This document shows, piece by piece, positions 1-5,539 of a stretch of 5,650 nt of DNA. Origin of the DNA: an uncultured Collinsella sp. (GTDB lineage Bacteria > Actinomycetota > Coriobacteriia > Coriobacteriales > Coriobacteriaceae); the NCBI GenBank assembly GCA_902489295.1, contig CABTZM010000138.1, positions 1-5,650 of the forward strand, in the 5' to 3' direction. The notes beneath the pieces were generated by a model. It had not been told where the DNA came from. It searched no databases and was given only the letters and a program-made list of their open reading frames with translations. Each line of letters starts with the position of its first letter. Positions within the stretch are counted from its first letter, which is position 1. The translations under genes and the position numbers were made by a program.

Positions 1-352
1 GGCCGGGTTCGAGGTTGTAGACGAGACGTCGATGGAACGCGCCGCGCTGCGCCTTGCCGAGGCGGGGACGGGCGCTGCCCTTGTGAAGGGCGGTCATCGC
101 CATGATCGCGCCGACGACGTGCTGGTCACGGCGGAGGGCGATGTCGTGTGGCTGCGCGCGCCGCGCGTCGACACCGAGAACGCCCACGGCACGGGCTGCA
201 CGCTCTCGTCCGCCATCGCCTGCGCGCTGGCCCAGGGCATGGATCTTGCCGATGCCGTCAACGCCGGCAAGGCCTACCTGACAGGCGCTCTGGCCGCCGG
301 CCTGAACATGGGCAAAGGCTCCGGCCCTGTCAACCACATGTGGCAGTATTAA
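1..352 (+). CDS. thiD: ThiD, hydroxymethylpyrimidine/phosphomethylpyrimidine kinase, 3' end only
   Basis: This is the C-terminal part (116 residues visible, reading from base 2) of a ribokinase-fold kinase of thiamine biosynthesis, a cytosolic enzyme that phosphorylates HMP and then HMP-phosphate before coupling to the thiazole. The family is about 260-270 residues, so more than half lies upstream of the window. Visible landmarks, counted from the window edge, are ALVKGGH at about 26-32, the anion-hole motif GTGCTLSSAIA at about 63-73, and the ending GKGSGPVNH at about 104-112. The GTGCT cysteine is the ThiD-specific equivalent of the catalytic Asp of other ribokinases. The combination GTGCTLSSAIA plus GPVNH is characteristic of ThiD rather than of pyridoxal kinase or ThiM. 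The gene ends in TAA at 350-352 and converges on the esterase gene. A fusion to another thiamine enzyme upstream cannot be excluded because the start is not visible. Confidence 0.93.
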   Translation, partial: AGFEVVDETSMERAALRLAEAGTGAALVKGGHRHDRADDVLVTAEGDVVWLRAPRVDTENAHGTGCTLSSAIACALAQGMDLADAVNAGKAYLTGALAAGLNMGKGSGPVNHMWQY

Positions 353-367
353 GATTCGCAGCCCAAG

Positions 368-431
368 CCACCGCAAAGGCGCCCGCCCCCTTTGAACCAC
401 CGCAAAGGGGACAGTCTCCTTTGCGGTGGTT
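368..431. repeat. Palindromic element with a truncated tandem copy, between convergent genes
   Basis: A perfect 14-bp inverted repeat, AACCACCGCAAAGG (395-408) and its reverse complement (418-431), surrounds a 9-nt loop. Immediately upstream, 368-394 is a second copy with the same architecture: the identical arm CCACCGCAAAGG (368-379), a 9-nt loop of different sequence (380-388), and only the first 6 nt of the right arm, CCTTTG (389-394). The period is 29 bp. It sits between the thiD stop and the esterase stop, so it could help end transcription from both sides. Neither side has a proper T-run, so it is not a classical intrinsic terminator. The form resembles REP-like intergenic palindromes; whether it is dispersed in the genome cannot be seen here. 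Confidence 0.8.
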
Positions 432-441
432 TGGGGTCGCG

Positions 442-1101
442 CTACTCACCGAGCATCTCTTGGAGCTTGGCTGCCACGGCGTGACCCAGGCTCTCATGGC
501 TTTCGGGCATCATATGCAGATAGTCGATATCGCCCGGCTCGGCAAAGTCGGCGGCATTCAAAAAGTCGCAGCCAAACTGCTCAGCCACATGCGCGTAGTA
601 CTCACCAAAATGTTCCGAGGCTTCTACGGAATGCTCGTCAAAATCGGTCATATATACGTCGGCGATTTGCGGCTTAATCTTGATAGGCGCCATCAGCAGA
701 ATGCGCGGACAAGGCGCAGCGTCGGTCCACGGAAACGCGCGGACGGCGCGAATCAGCGCCATGGCGCCACGAGCGATATCGGCAGCCGTCACGTTAAAGA
801 CCGTCTTGCAGTCGTTGGTGCCCAGCATGATCACAATGGCGTCCAGCGGCTTATGGGCCTCGAGCATCATCGGAAGCGCGCGAATGCCGTTAAGATTGGT
901 GTCCAGATGGCACATGTCGTCGCGTACCGTCGTGCGGCCGTTGAGGCCTTCTTCAATTACATGCCAGCCCTCGCCTAAGTCACGTTGGGCCACGCCACAC
1001 CAGCGCACATCCCGCGCATAGCGCACCGCGGTGCCGTCGCGCATGCCCGCCGGATCGTAACCATAGGTGTTGCTGTCGCCAAAGCATAGAACGTTTTTCA
1101 T
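442..1101 (-). CDS. SGNH/GDSL hydrolase, arylesterase/acyltransferase-like
   Basis: A 219-residue probable cytosolic serine esterase of the SGNH superfamily; no signal peptide or membrane segment is seen. All four sequence blocks are present: block I FGDSN (7-11, nucleophile Ser10), block II GLNGRTT (52-58, oxyanion Gly52), block III GTND (94-97, Asn96), and block V DYLH (193-196, Asp193 and His196 completing the triad). Length, spacing and the stretch DVRWCGVAQ...VIEEGLNGRTT closely resemble the Mycobacterium smegmatis arylesterase/acyltransferase MsAcT and related small esterases. These hydrolyse short acyl or acetyl esters, and MsAcT can also transfer acyl groups in water; the natural substrate here is unknown. 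The start has an AAGGAAGG ribosome binding site about 6 nt upstream. Only 20 bp separate its ATG from the T-run of the upstream gene's terminator, and no convincing promoter fits there, so expression may depend on read-through. The gene ends in TAG and is convergent with thiD. Confidence 0.9.
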   Translation of the reverse strand: MKNVLCFGDSNTYGYDPAGMRDGTAVRYARDVRWCGVAQRDLGEGWHVIEEGLNGRTTVRDDMCHLDTNLNGIRALPMMLEAHKPLDAIVIMLGTNDCKTVFNVTAADIARGAMALIRAVRAFPWTDAAPCPRILLMAPIKIKPQIADVYMTDFDEHSVEASEHFGEYYAHVAEQFGCDFLNAADFAEPGDIDYLHMMPESHESLGHAVAAKLQEMLGE

Positions 1102-1121
1102 CGTAAGCCCTTCCTTTTAGT

Positions 1122-1155
1122 AAAAAGCCGGCGGGAGCAGCCTCTCCCGCCGGCT
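1122..1155 (-). terminator. Intrinsic terminator of the PARG-like gene
   Basis: Read on the minus strand, a perfect 12-bp GC-rich stem (AGCCGGCGGGAG at 1126-1137 on the plus strand, its complement at 1144-1155) with a 6-nt loop is followed directly by a T-run (A-run at 1122-1126 on the plus strand). It starts 25 bp after the PARG-like stop codon. It lies in front of the esterase gene, whose start is at 1101. Confidence 0.9.
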
Positions 1156-1180
1156 CGACCTATCTGTCAACACGTACCGG

Positions 1181-2296
1181 TTACAGGTACTTGCGCCAAT
1201 CGTCCTCGTCCTCATCATCCTCGGTAGCAGCCTGGGCCTGCTCGGCGGCGCGAGCTGCCGCAGCGCGAGCGGCAACCTGAGCATAGGACTCCTCGTTGCG
1301 CTCGGGGAAGTTTGCCAGCACGTGCTCGAACTTGGCAAAATCCTCATCCCAGCGCGTAGAAGGCACGGCAAAGAAGACTTGCTTGACCTTAAAGTCGCCC
1401 GACGCGAGCTCCTTGCGGAAGAGCTCGGCCACGGCCTCTGCGTCAAAGCCGTTGTTGTCGCAGCCCCAAGCACCCAGCACGAGCTTCTCGCGACCCAGCT
1501 CGTCGCAGATGGCAAGCACAAAGCGAATGCGGTCGCGCAGGGCATCCAGCAGAGCATCGTCGCTCACGCGATACTCCTGGCGGGCGCGCTTAACGTTGGG
1601 CGCGGCGGCCACGATCACGTCGGCGTATGCATGCACGTGGTTGCGGTCGAAGCGCACCGCAGGCACCACTAGGGCGCGGTTACGATAGAGCTCGCAGTTG
1701 ATGTTGCGGCGACGGTTCTCGCCGTACCATTTGCGCTGCTTATCGAGAACGTTGTACAGATACGAATCGGCGCACAGTGTGGCCTCCTGGCCCAGATAAC
1801 CCTGAATATAGCCACCGCCCGGGTTGGTGAACGAGGCAAAGGCGAGCACGGCCATGTCGCAGAACTGCGCATAGCCACGACCGTTGTCCAAGATGGCCTG
1901 CGTGGCGGAGGCATCGAGCACGGTGACCTCAGGCAGGGACGCAGCAGGCTCCTCAGCAGGCGCGGACTCAGCTTCGGCGATTTCCTCGGTAGGCTCCTCG
2001 ACGGGCTCAGGAGCTGCCTCGACCTCGGCAGCCTCCGCGCCCTCGACGTCCTCGGCAACCTGTTCTTCGGTGGCCACAGCACTCTGAACCTTGGCCTTCA
2101 TCGCCGAGACAAAGCCGGCAGGCATACCGTCAAACTCGCGAACACCGGCAAGCGAACGCTCGATATCCTTGGCGCACGCTTCGGACACAGTTGCCACGTG
2201 ACGCTCGGCGGCCTTGGCACGCGCCTCGCGCTTGGGATTGGGCTGACCCGCTCGGTTGGACCTGCGGTTACGGTTCCTGTTGTCGACGTCTGCCAT
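1181..2296 (-). CDS. TIGR02452 / microbial PARG-type macrodomain protein, catalytic Glu apparently lost
   Basis: A 371-residue soluble protein. Its core (about 125-330) matches the microbial poly(ADP-ribose) glycohydrolase family (TIGR02452, PARG_cat type), a macrodomain fold that binds ADP-ribose and, in active members, removes it from proteins. Family landmarks are LAFASFTNPGGG (151-162), the GGG-x7-QE loop (160-171) followed by LCADSYLY, VIVAAAPN (227-234) and LVLGAWGCDNNGFD (272-285). The catalytic QEE triplet reads Q170-E171-A172: the second Glu, the general acid in characterised PARGs, is Ala, so the protein may bind ADP-ribose without cleaving it or use other chemistry. The N-terminus is basic (RNRNRR at 7-12), residues 77-122 are a low-complexity Ala/Glu/Pro linker, and the C-terminus has an acidic stretch (359-366). 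The ATG at 2296 has AAAGGTGA 6 nt upstream. No clear promoter is seen in front, but the strong terminator of the preceding gene implies one between 2297 and 2362. It ends with its own terminator. Confidence 0.85.
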   Translation of the reverse strand: MADVDNRNRNRRSNRAGQPNPKREARAKAAERHVATVSEACAKDIERSLAGVREFDGMPAGFVSAMKAKVQSAVATEEQVAEDVEGAEAAEVEAAPEPVEEPTEEIAEAESAPAEEPAASLPEVTVLDASATQAILDNGRGYAQFCDMAVLAFASFTNPGGGYIQGYLGQEATLCADSYLYNVLDKQRKWYGENRRRNINCELYRNRALVVPAVRFDRNHVHAYADVIVAAAPNVKRARQEYRVSDDALLDALRDRIRFVLAICDELGREKLVLGAWGCDNNGFDAEAVAELFRKELASGDFKVKQVFFAVPSTRWDEDFAKFEHVLANFPERNEESYAQVAARAAAARAAEQAQAATEDDEDEDDWRKYL

Positions 2297-2362
2297 AAGT
2301 GGTCACCTTTCTCGGTCTCTGCCGCTATCGGCTTTTCCCATCCATGATACCCCGCCGCGTAC

Positions 2363-2388
2363 AAAAAAGACGGCCCCGAAGGACCGCC
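2363..2388 (-). terminator. Intrinsic terminator of the Bax-inhibitor gene, UUCG tetraloop
   Basis: On the minus strand an 8-bp stem (GGCGGTCC pairing with GGGCCGTC, two G-U pairs) closes a TTCG loop with a C-G closing pair, the very stable cUUCGg tetraloop. It is followed at once by six Ts (A-run 2363-2368 on the plus strand). It begins 46 bp after the TAG of the Bax-inhibitor gene and separates it from the PARG-like gene. Confidence 0.92.
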
Positions 2389-2434
2389 TTTCGCATCGAT
2401 TTACACGCACGGCAAGCACCGCCGCAATTCGCCA

Positions 2435-3130
2435 CTAGTCGCGACGGCCAAGGATGTTCAGAATGCGCAGGAACACGTTGATGATGTCCACGAACAGGTT
2501 GGATGCCATAAGCACGGCGTTGGGCAGCGTAGGCGGCACCGTCGTGGCAACATAGGTGTCGTAGCCAATAAAGCCGGCGAACACCACGATCACGATCAGA
2601 TCGGTGATGGTCTGCGAGACGCCCATGAACATCAGCACGATCTCAACCAGAATAGTGGCGAGCAGAATGCCAAAACCGATGCCATACACGCGCTGGAAAA
2701 ACTTGGGGAACGTCACGCCAAGCGCGCCAAAGACAAAGGTGATGGCGGCCGTGGCGATAAAGGCAGTGTTGATGGTGGGCAGGTCGTAGTTGGCAAGGCC
2801 AAACGACGCGGTCAGGCCAAAGGTACTCGCAAAGATTACGTAGCCCACAAGGGACAGGCCCACGGACTGCTTGCTGGCGGCGGCCGACATCATGACCATG
2901 CCGACGATGGTCAAAATAAACGAGCCAAAGACCAGCGGCAAGGCGGCGCCGCTCATCATCATGCGCGCAAACGACATGGTGCTCGTAAAGTAGGCGCCGG
3001 CGCCCATGGCGCAAAAGCCCAAGAAGATCAGGGCAGACATGACAAGGTTGTACGCGCGCGGCGACATCTCCTTGGCGCGGCTTGCGCTGCTCTCGATGGG
3101 GCCGTTCTGATAGCCCTGGATATCGTTCAT
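2435..3130 (-). CDS. Bax inhibitor-1 (BI-1/YetJ/YccA) family membrane protein
   Basis: A 231-residue integral membrane protein with about seven hydrophobic segments from residue 26 to the end, after a short polar N-terminus. It belongs to the BI-1/TMBIM family. The best-studied bacterial member, B. subtilis YetJ, is a pH-sensitive calcium leak channel; other members such as E. coli YccA interact with the FtsH protease. The closing segment ASNLFVDIINVFLRILNILGRRD (209-231) is the family's hallmark C-terminus. Two aspartates, Asp191 (GYDTY) and Asp215 (LFVDIIN), are 24 residues apart, the same spacing as the pH-sensing Asp171/Asp195 pair of YetJ, so the gating pair appears intact. The ATG at 3130 has AAAGGA with 7 nt spacing. 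It is probably transcribed on its own, from a promoter near 3186-3191 to the terminator at 2363-2388. The actual ion or partner in this organism is unknown. Confidence 0.93.
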   Translation of the reverse strand: MNDIQGYQNGPIESSASRAKEMSPRAYNLVMSALIFLGFCAMGAGAYFTSTMSFARMMMSGAALPLVFGSFILTIVGMVMMSAAASKQSVGLSLVGYVIFASTFGLTASFGLANYDLPTINTAFIATAAITFVFGALGVTFPKFFQRVYGIGFGILLATILVEIVLMFMGVSQTITDLIVIVVFAGFIGYDTYVATTVPPTLPNAVLMASNLFVDIINVFLRILNILGRRD

Positions 3131-3169
3131 AGTTTCGTCCTTTCAAAAGCGCCGCGACAGCGCCGTAGG

Positions 3170-3191
3170 TGACAAGATTCCTGTCATTGTA
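3170..3191 (-). promoter_or_regulatory. Probable promoter -10 with overlapping operator-like palindrome, Bax-inhibitor gene
   Basis: On the minus strand a good -10 box, TACAAT (complement of 3186-3191), lies 55 bp before the Bax-inhibitor ATG and predicts a transcript start near 3179. No recognisable -35 is found at the usual distance. Directly overlapping its last base is a 17-bp inverted repeat, TGACA-N7-TGTCA (3170-3186), that would cover the start site. This is a typical place for a repressor operator, but the binding protein is unknown. The -10 lies in the 79-bp gap after the small upstream gene. Confidence 0.4.
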
Positions 3192-3209
3192 CCCGAATGC
3201 CATATGTCC

Positions 3210-3548
3210 TTACCCACGGCGCTCGCCCTCGAGCGTACGATCAAAGGCCCAGACCCACCAACGTATCAGATGGGCCTGCGAGCCATCTGGTCGTTCGCGC
3301 GTCTGGTCCTCCAGATACAACTCGGTCGCGTGCCCGCCAAAACGCACCTTATAGGTTGCCGTACGAATGCCGTGGACCGTCAGGCCAAACCCGGTGGTCG
3401 AGATAATTTCGTCGATCGTAAAACAACGGCCGTCGACCCAGCAGACGGTGACCGGCACGACTTGTCCGCCCGCGAGGATGCGAGCCACGACGTCCACATA
3501 CTGCTTGTGTACGCGCCGAGTTTTGCCGTCTGTCTGTCGATATTCCAT
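3210..3548 (-). CDS. Small conserved-looking protein of unknown function, predicted all-beta
   Basis: A 112-residue soluble protein with no signal peptide or membrane segment. Alternating hydrophobic and polar stretches (VPVTVCWVDGRCFTIDEI at 31-48, TATYKVRFGG at 63-72, ELYLED at 76-81, WWVWAF at 97-102) suggest a small beta-barrel. The pattern 'W-x-DGR-x-(F/Y)-x-I-D-x-(I/V)' ... 'Y-x-V-R-x-G-G' ... 'LY-x-E' ... 'W(W/F)V' is reminiscent of roughly 90-residue uncharacterised proteins common in anaerobic Firmicutes; this is an impression from memory and no function follows from it. I chose the ATG at 3548. An AGGAGG ends just 1 nt before it, too close for normal use, but a promoter -10 seven bases upstream fits a leaderless message starting at this ATG. 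In-frame ATGs at 3569 and 3635 would lie upstream of that transcript start. It ends in TAA, divergent from the phosphate transporter gene. Confidence 0.7.
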   Translation of the reverse strand: MEYRQTDGKTRRVHKQYVDVVARILAGGQVVPVTVCWVDGRCFTIDEIISTTGFGLTVHGIRTATYKVRFGGHATELYLEDQTRERPDGSQAHLIRWWVWAFDRTLEGERRG

Positions 3549-3555
3549 GCCTCCT

Positions 3556-3585
3556 ATTATCGAACGCATGTTTGCATGTTGTAAA
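3556..3585 (-). promoter_or_regulatory. Promoter of the small unknown gene, leaderless arrangement
   Basis: On the minus strand TTTACA (complement of 3580-3585, 5 of 6 to the -35 consensus) and GATAAT (complement of 3556-3561, 5 of 6 to the -10 consensus) are 18 bp apart. The predicted start of transcription is about 3549-3548, that is, at the ATG of the gene. Such -10-to-ATG spacing of about 7 nt is typical of leaderless actinobacterial genes. Confidence 0.5.
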
Positions 3586-3736
3586 GCGAACAGACTGTGG
3601 TTTTGGAGTGTCGTAGTAATCGCACGTGTCCGCATGGCGTGTTAGCAAAAAGAACACCCGCGGTCAACAGGGTTAATATTCAATTTTAGTGCCAAAAAGT
3701 TCACTTCTCCCATCAGAACTCGGTAAAGAGACCCGC

Positions 3737-3768
3737 AGGAGGTGATACGATTTATCATGTTTTTGTAA
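3737..3768 (+). promoter_or_regulatory. Leader element before the phosphate transporter: strong SD, inverted repeat, mini-ORF
   Basis: AGGAGGTGAT (3737-3746) is a full-length match to the anti-Shine-Dalgarno sequence. It is followed by an inverted repeat TGATA-N5-TATCA (3743-3757) and a three-codon frame ATG TTT TTG TAA (3757-3768). An alternative start, GTG at 3742, would give eight codons ending at the same stop. The frame is the same as that of the transporter, whose ATG comes 30 nt after the TAA. The transporter itself has only a weak AGAAAG-type site, so it may be translated by coupling or reinitiation. Together with the rest of 3586-3798 this is the divergent intergenic gap; I found no convincing plus-strand promoter in it. 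Confidence 0.4.
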
Positions 3769-3798
3769 CGTGTCTGCAAACTTCGAGAAAGCCCATAT

Positions 3799-4848
3799 AT
3801 GGACGTAACGTTCTCAACCTTCCTCGGCCAAATTGTGTCGAACCCAGTCCTTGCCGTCACCGTGATCCTCGCGTTGGGCGCCATCTTCGTCAATGGATGG
3901 ACCGACGCGCCCAACGCCATCGCGACCTGCGTCACTACGCGTTGCATGCCCGCCCGCGCCGCCATTCTCATGAGCGCCGCATTCAACTTCCTCGGCGTGC
4001 TCATCATGACGCACTTTAATGCGAGCGTCGCCAACACCATCTCACATATCGTCGACTTTGGCGGAAACAGCACCATGGCGCTCGCCTGTCTGTGCGCGGC
4101 GCTGTTCTCCATCGTCGTCTACGGTGCCACAGCGTCGCGTTTTGGCATCCCCACCTCGCAAAGCCACAGCCTTATCGCCGGCCTGACCGGTGCCGCTATC
4201 GCCCTCGGCGGCGCGAGCAGCGTCAACGTCCACGAGTGGATGAAGGTCATCTACGGCCTGGCGCTCTCCATCGGCCTGGGCTTTGTCATGGGCTGGGTCC
4301 TGTGCAAACTCGTCTCGATTCTTTTCGCCGCCGCCAACAGGCGACGTGCCAATGTCTTCTTTAAATACGCTCAGATCGCGAGCGCCGCGGCCATGAGCTT
4401 TATGCACGGCGCGCAGGATGGACAGAAGTTCATCGGCGTGCTCTTTTTAGGCGTGGCCTTCGCAAACGGCCAGACCAGCGTCGGCGATGCCGGCATCCCC
4501 ATCTGGATTATGCTGCTGTGCTCGGCCACTATGGGTATCGGTACCAGCGTGGGCGGTGAGCGCATCATCAAGTCCGTCGGCCAGAGCATGGTTAAGCTCG
4601 AGAAGTATCAGGGCTTCTCCGCCGACCTCGCGGGCGCCGCGAACCTGCTGCTTGCCACCCTTACCGGCATCCCCGTGTCCTCCACACACATCAAGACCTG
4701 CGCCATCATGGGCGTCGGTGCCGTCAAGCGCCTCTCGGCCATCAACTTCGGAGTCGTCAAGGACATGATGTTCACCTGGTTCTTCACCTTCCCCGCCTGC
4801 GGACTCATCAGCTTTGTCATGGCCAAGCTGTTCATGATGTTCCTCTAA
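3799..4848 (+). CDS. pit: PiT-family inorganic phosphate transporter
   Basis: A 349-residue polytopic membrane protein of the PiT family (low-affinity phosphate uptake, driven by H+ or Na+). It shows the family's internal duplication: GWTDAPNAIATCVTTR (33-48) and IPTSQSHSLIAGLTGAAIA (117-135) in the first half, SFMHGAQDGQKFIG (200-213) and IPVSSTHIKTCAIMG (291-305) in the second. A charged cytoplasmic loop near 179-190 (NRRRANVFFKY) separates the halves. The signature differs from the textbook GANDVAN/HGANDVQN: the first repeat keeps Asp36 and Asn39, while the second has Gln206, Asp207 and Lys210. I believe this variant recurs in anaerobic Gram-positive bacteria, which would make it a subfamily rather than decay. 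The ATG at 3799 fits the usual short N-terminus; its ribosome site is weak (AGAAAG), whereas a very strong site lies 60 nt upstream before a mini-ORF. It is followed 67 bp later by the DUF47 gene, its usual partner. The coupling ion is not determinable from sequence. Confidence 0.93.
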   Translation: MDVTFSTFLGQIVSNPVLAVTVILALGAIFVNGWTDAPNAIATCVTTRCMPARAAILMSAAFNFLGVLIMTHFNASVANTISHIVDFGGNSTMALACLCAALFSIVVYGATASRFGIPTSQSHSLIAGLTGAAIALGGASSVNVHEWMKVIYGLALSIGLGFVMGWVLCKLVSILFAAANRRRANVFFKYAQIASAAAMSFMHGAQDGQKFIGVLFLGVAFANGQTSVGDAGIPIWIMLLCSATMGIGTSVGGERIIKSVGQSMVKLEKYQGFSADLAGAANLLLATLTGIPVSSTHIKTCAIMGVGAVKRLSAINFGVVKDMMFTWFFTFPACGLISFVMAKLFMMFL

Positions 4849-4915
4849 TCAAACCGAACGTCCATCCGGACCGCAACACTTCGCCCACCCGTCTTCGCCT
4901 CGAAAGGACCCACCC

Positions 4916-5539
4916 ATGGCAAAGAAACCCGATTCGTTCTACTTTGACAACTACGTCGCTTGCGCCGACCTCGCCGTCCAGGCCGCAGAGCTGCTCACCA
5001 AGATTTTTGAGAACTTCGATCCCGCGCAGATTCACGACATGCTCAATAAGATGCATGCGATTGAGCATGCGGCAGACAAGAAGCACCACGAGCTCGAAGA
5101 CGCCCTGCTCACCGCCTTTATCACCCCGCTCGAGCGCGAGGATCTGGATCTGATGAGCTGCGCGCTCGACACCGTGCTCGACCGCATCGAGGGCGTCGTG
5201 CAGCGCGTCTACTTCACCAACATCCAGAGCATCCATCCCGACGCCATCGTCATCGCCCACAAGGTGACTGACGCCTGCCGCGCCATGAAAGACCTGATGG
5301 TCGAGCTGCCCAACTACCGCAAGTCCAAGACCCTGCGCGAACTCGTCATCCAGATCAACACCATCGAGTCCGAAGCCGACGAGCTCTATATCAACGCCAT
5401 GCGCAACCTGCACGTTAACGGCAAGGACCCGCTCGAGGTCATCGCCTGGCGTGACGTCTACGCCTTCCTGGAGTACTGCGCCGACTGCTGCGAGAATGTG
5501 GCCGATGTTGTGGATTCGATTGTCATGAAGAACAGTTAA
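4916..5539 (+). CDS. DUF47 / PhoU-like phosphate transport regulator
   Basis: A 207-residue, all-helical cytoplasmic protein of the DUF47 family (PF01865), a structural relative of PhoU. Its length is typical of the family. It carries the acidic, metal-binding ExxxD-type helices: E50HAAD54 (followed by KKHHELE), E151SEAD155 and E193NVAD197, plus the characteristic block FITPLEREDLDLMSCALDTVLDRIE (68-92). DUF47 proteins are commonly encoded beside PiT transporters and are thought to control their activity. Here the order is transporter first, DUF47 second, with a 67-bp gap and no terminator between them, so co-transcription is likely. The ATG at 4916 has AAAGGA 7 nt upstream. The gene ends in TAA at 5537-5539. 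The regulatory role is inferred from the family and the neighbour, not from a visible catalytic site. Confidence 0.93.
   Translation: MAKKPDSFYFDNYVACADLAVQAAELLTKIFENFDPAQIHDMLNKMHAIEHAADKKHHELEDALLTAFITPLEREDLDLMSCALDTVLDRIEGVVQRVYFTNIQSIHPDAIVIAHKVTDACRAMKDLMVELPNYRKSKTLRELVIQINTIESEADELYINAMRNLHVNGKDPLEVIAWRDVYAFLEYCADCCENVADVVDSIVMKNS

Noticed and set aside
395..431. Calling the palindrome after thiD an intrinsic terminator
   Set aside because: The stem is strong, but neither strand has a T-run after it, so it is listed as a repeat instead.
148..978. A long plus-strand open frame of 276 codons across the thiD end and the esterase gene
   Set aside because: It runs antisense to the esterase with all SGNH motifs on the other strand, crosses the palindromic intergenic gap, is rich in Arg/His/Gln and has no recognisable domain or good ribosome site.
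1669..2082. A 137-codon minus-strand frame inside the PARG-like gene
   Set aside because: It is a shifted frame of the same strand, Arg/Ser/Pro-rich, without family motifs; the long frame carries the conserved macrodomain residues.
2344..2349. TATCAT on the minus strand as -10 of the PARG-like gene
   Set aside because: No acceptable -35 at 16-18 bp; a promoter must be somewhere in 2297-2362, but this site is too weak to call.
442..3548. A four-gene operon combining unknown protein, Bax inhibitor, PARG-like protein and esterase as a new system
   Set aside because: All are on the minus strand, but two strong terminators and probable separate promoters divide them; co-direction alone does not show a shared function.
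3639..3668. A second minus-strand promoter candidate, TTGACC-N17-TAACAC
   Set aside because: The -35 is good but the -10 matches only 3 of 6, and the TTTACA/GATAAT pair closer to the gene is better on both boxes.
3662..3720. Possible PHO-box-like repeats (GTTCAC at 3699, TTAATA/TTTAGT near 3673-3690) before the phosphate transporter
   Set aside because: The half-sites match known PhoP/PhoB consensus poorly and spacing is irregular; no good -35/-10 pair is placed with them. Without comparison to relatives this is not supported.
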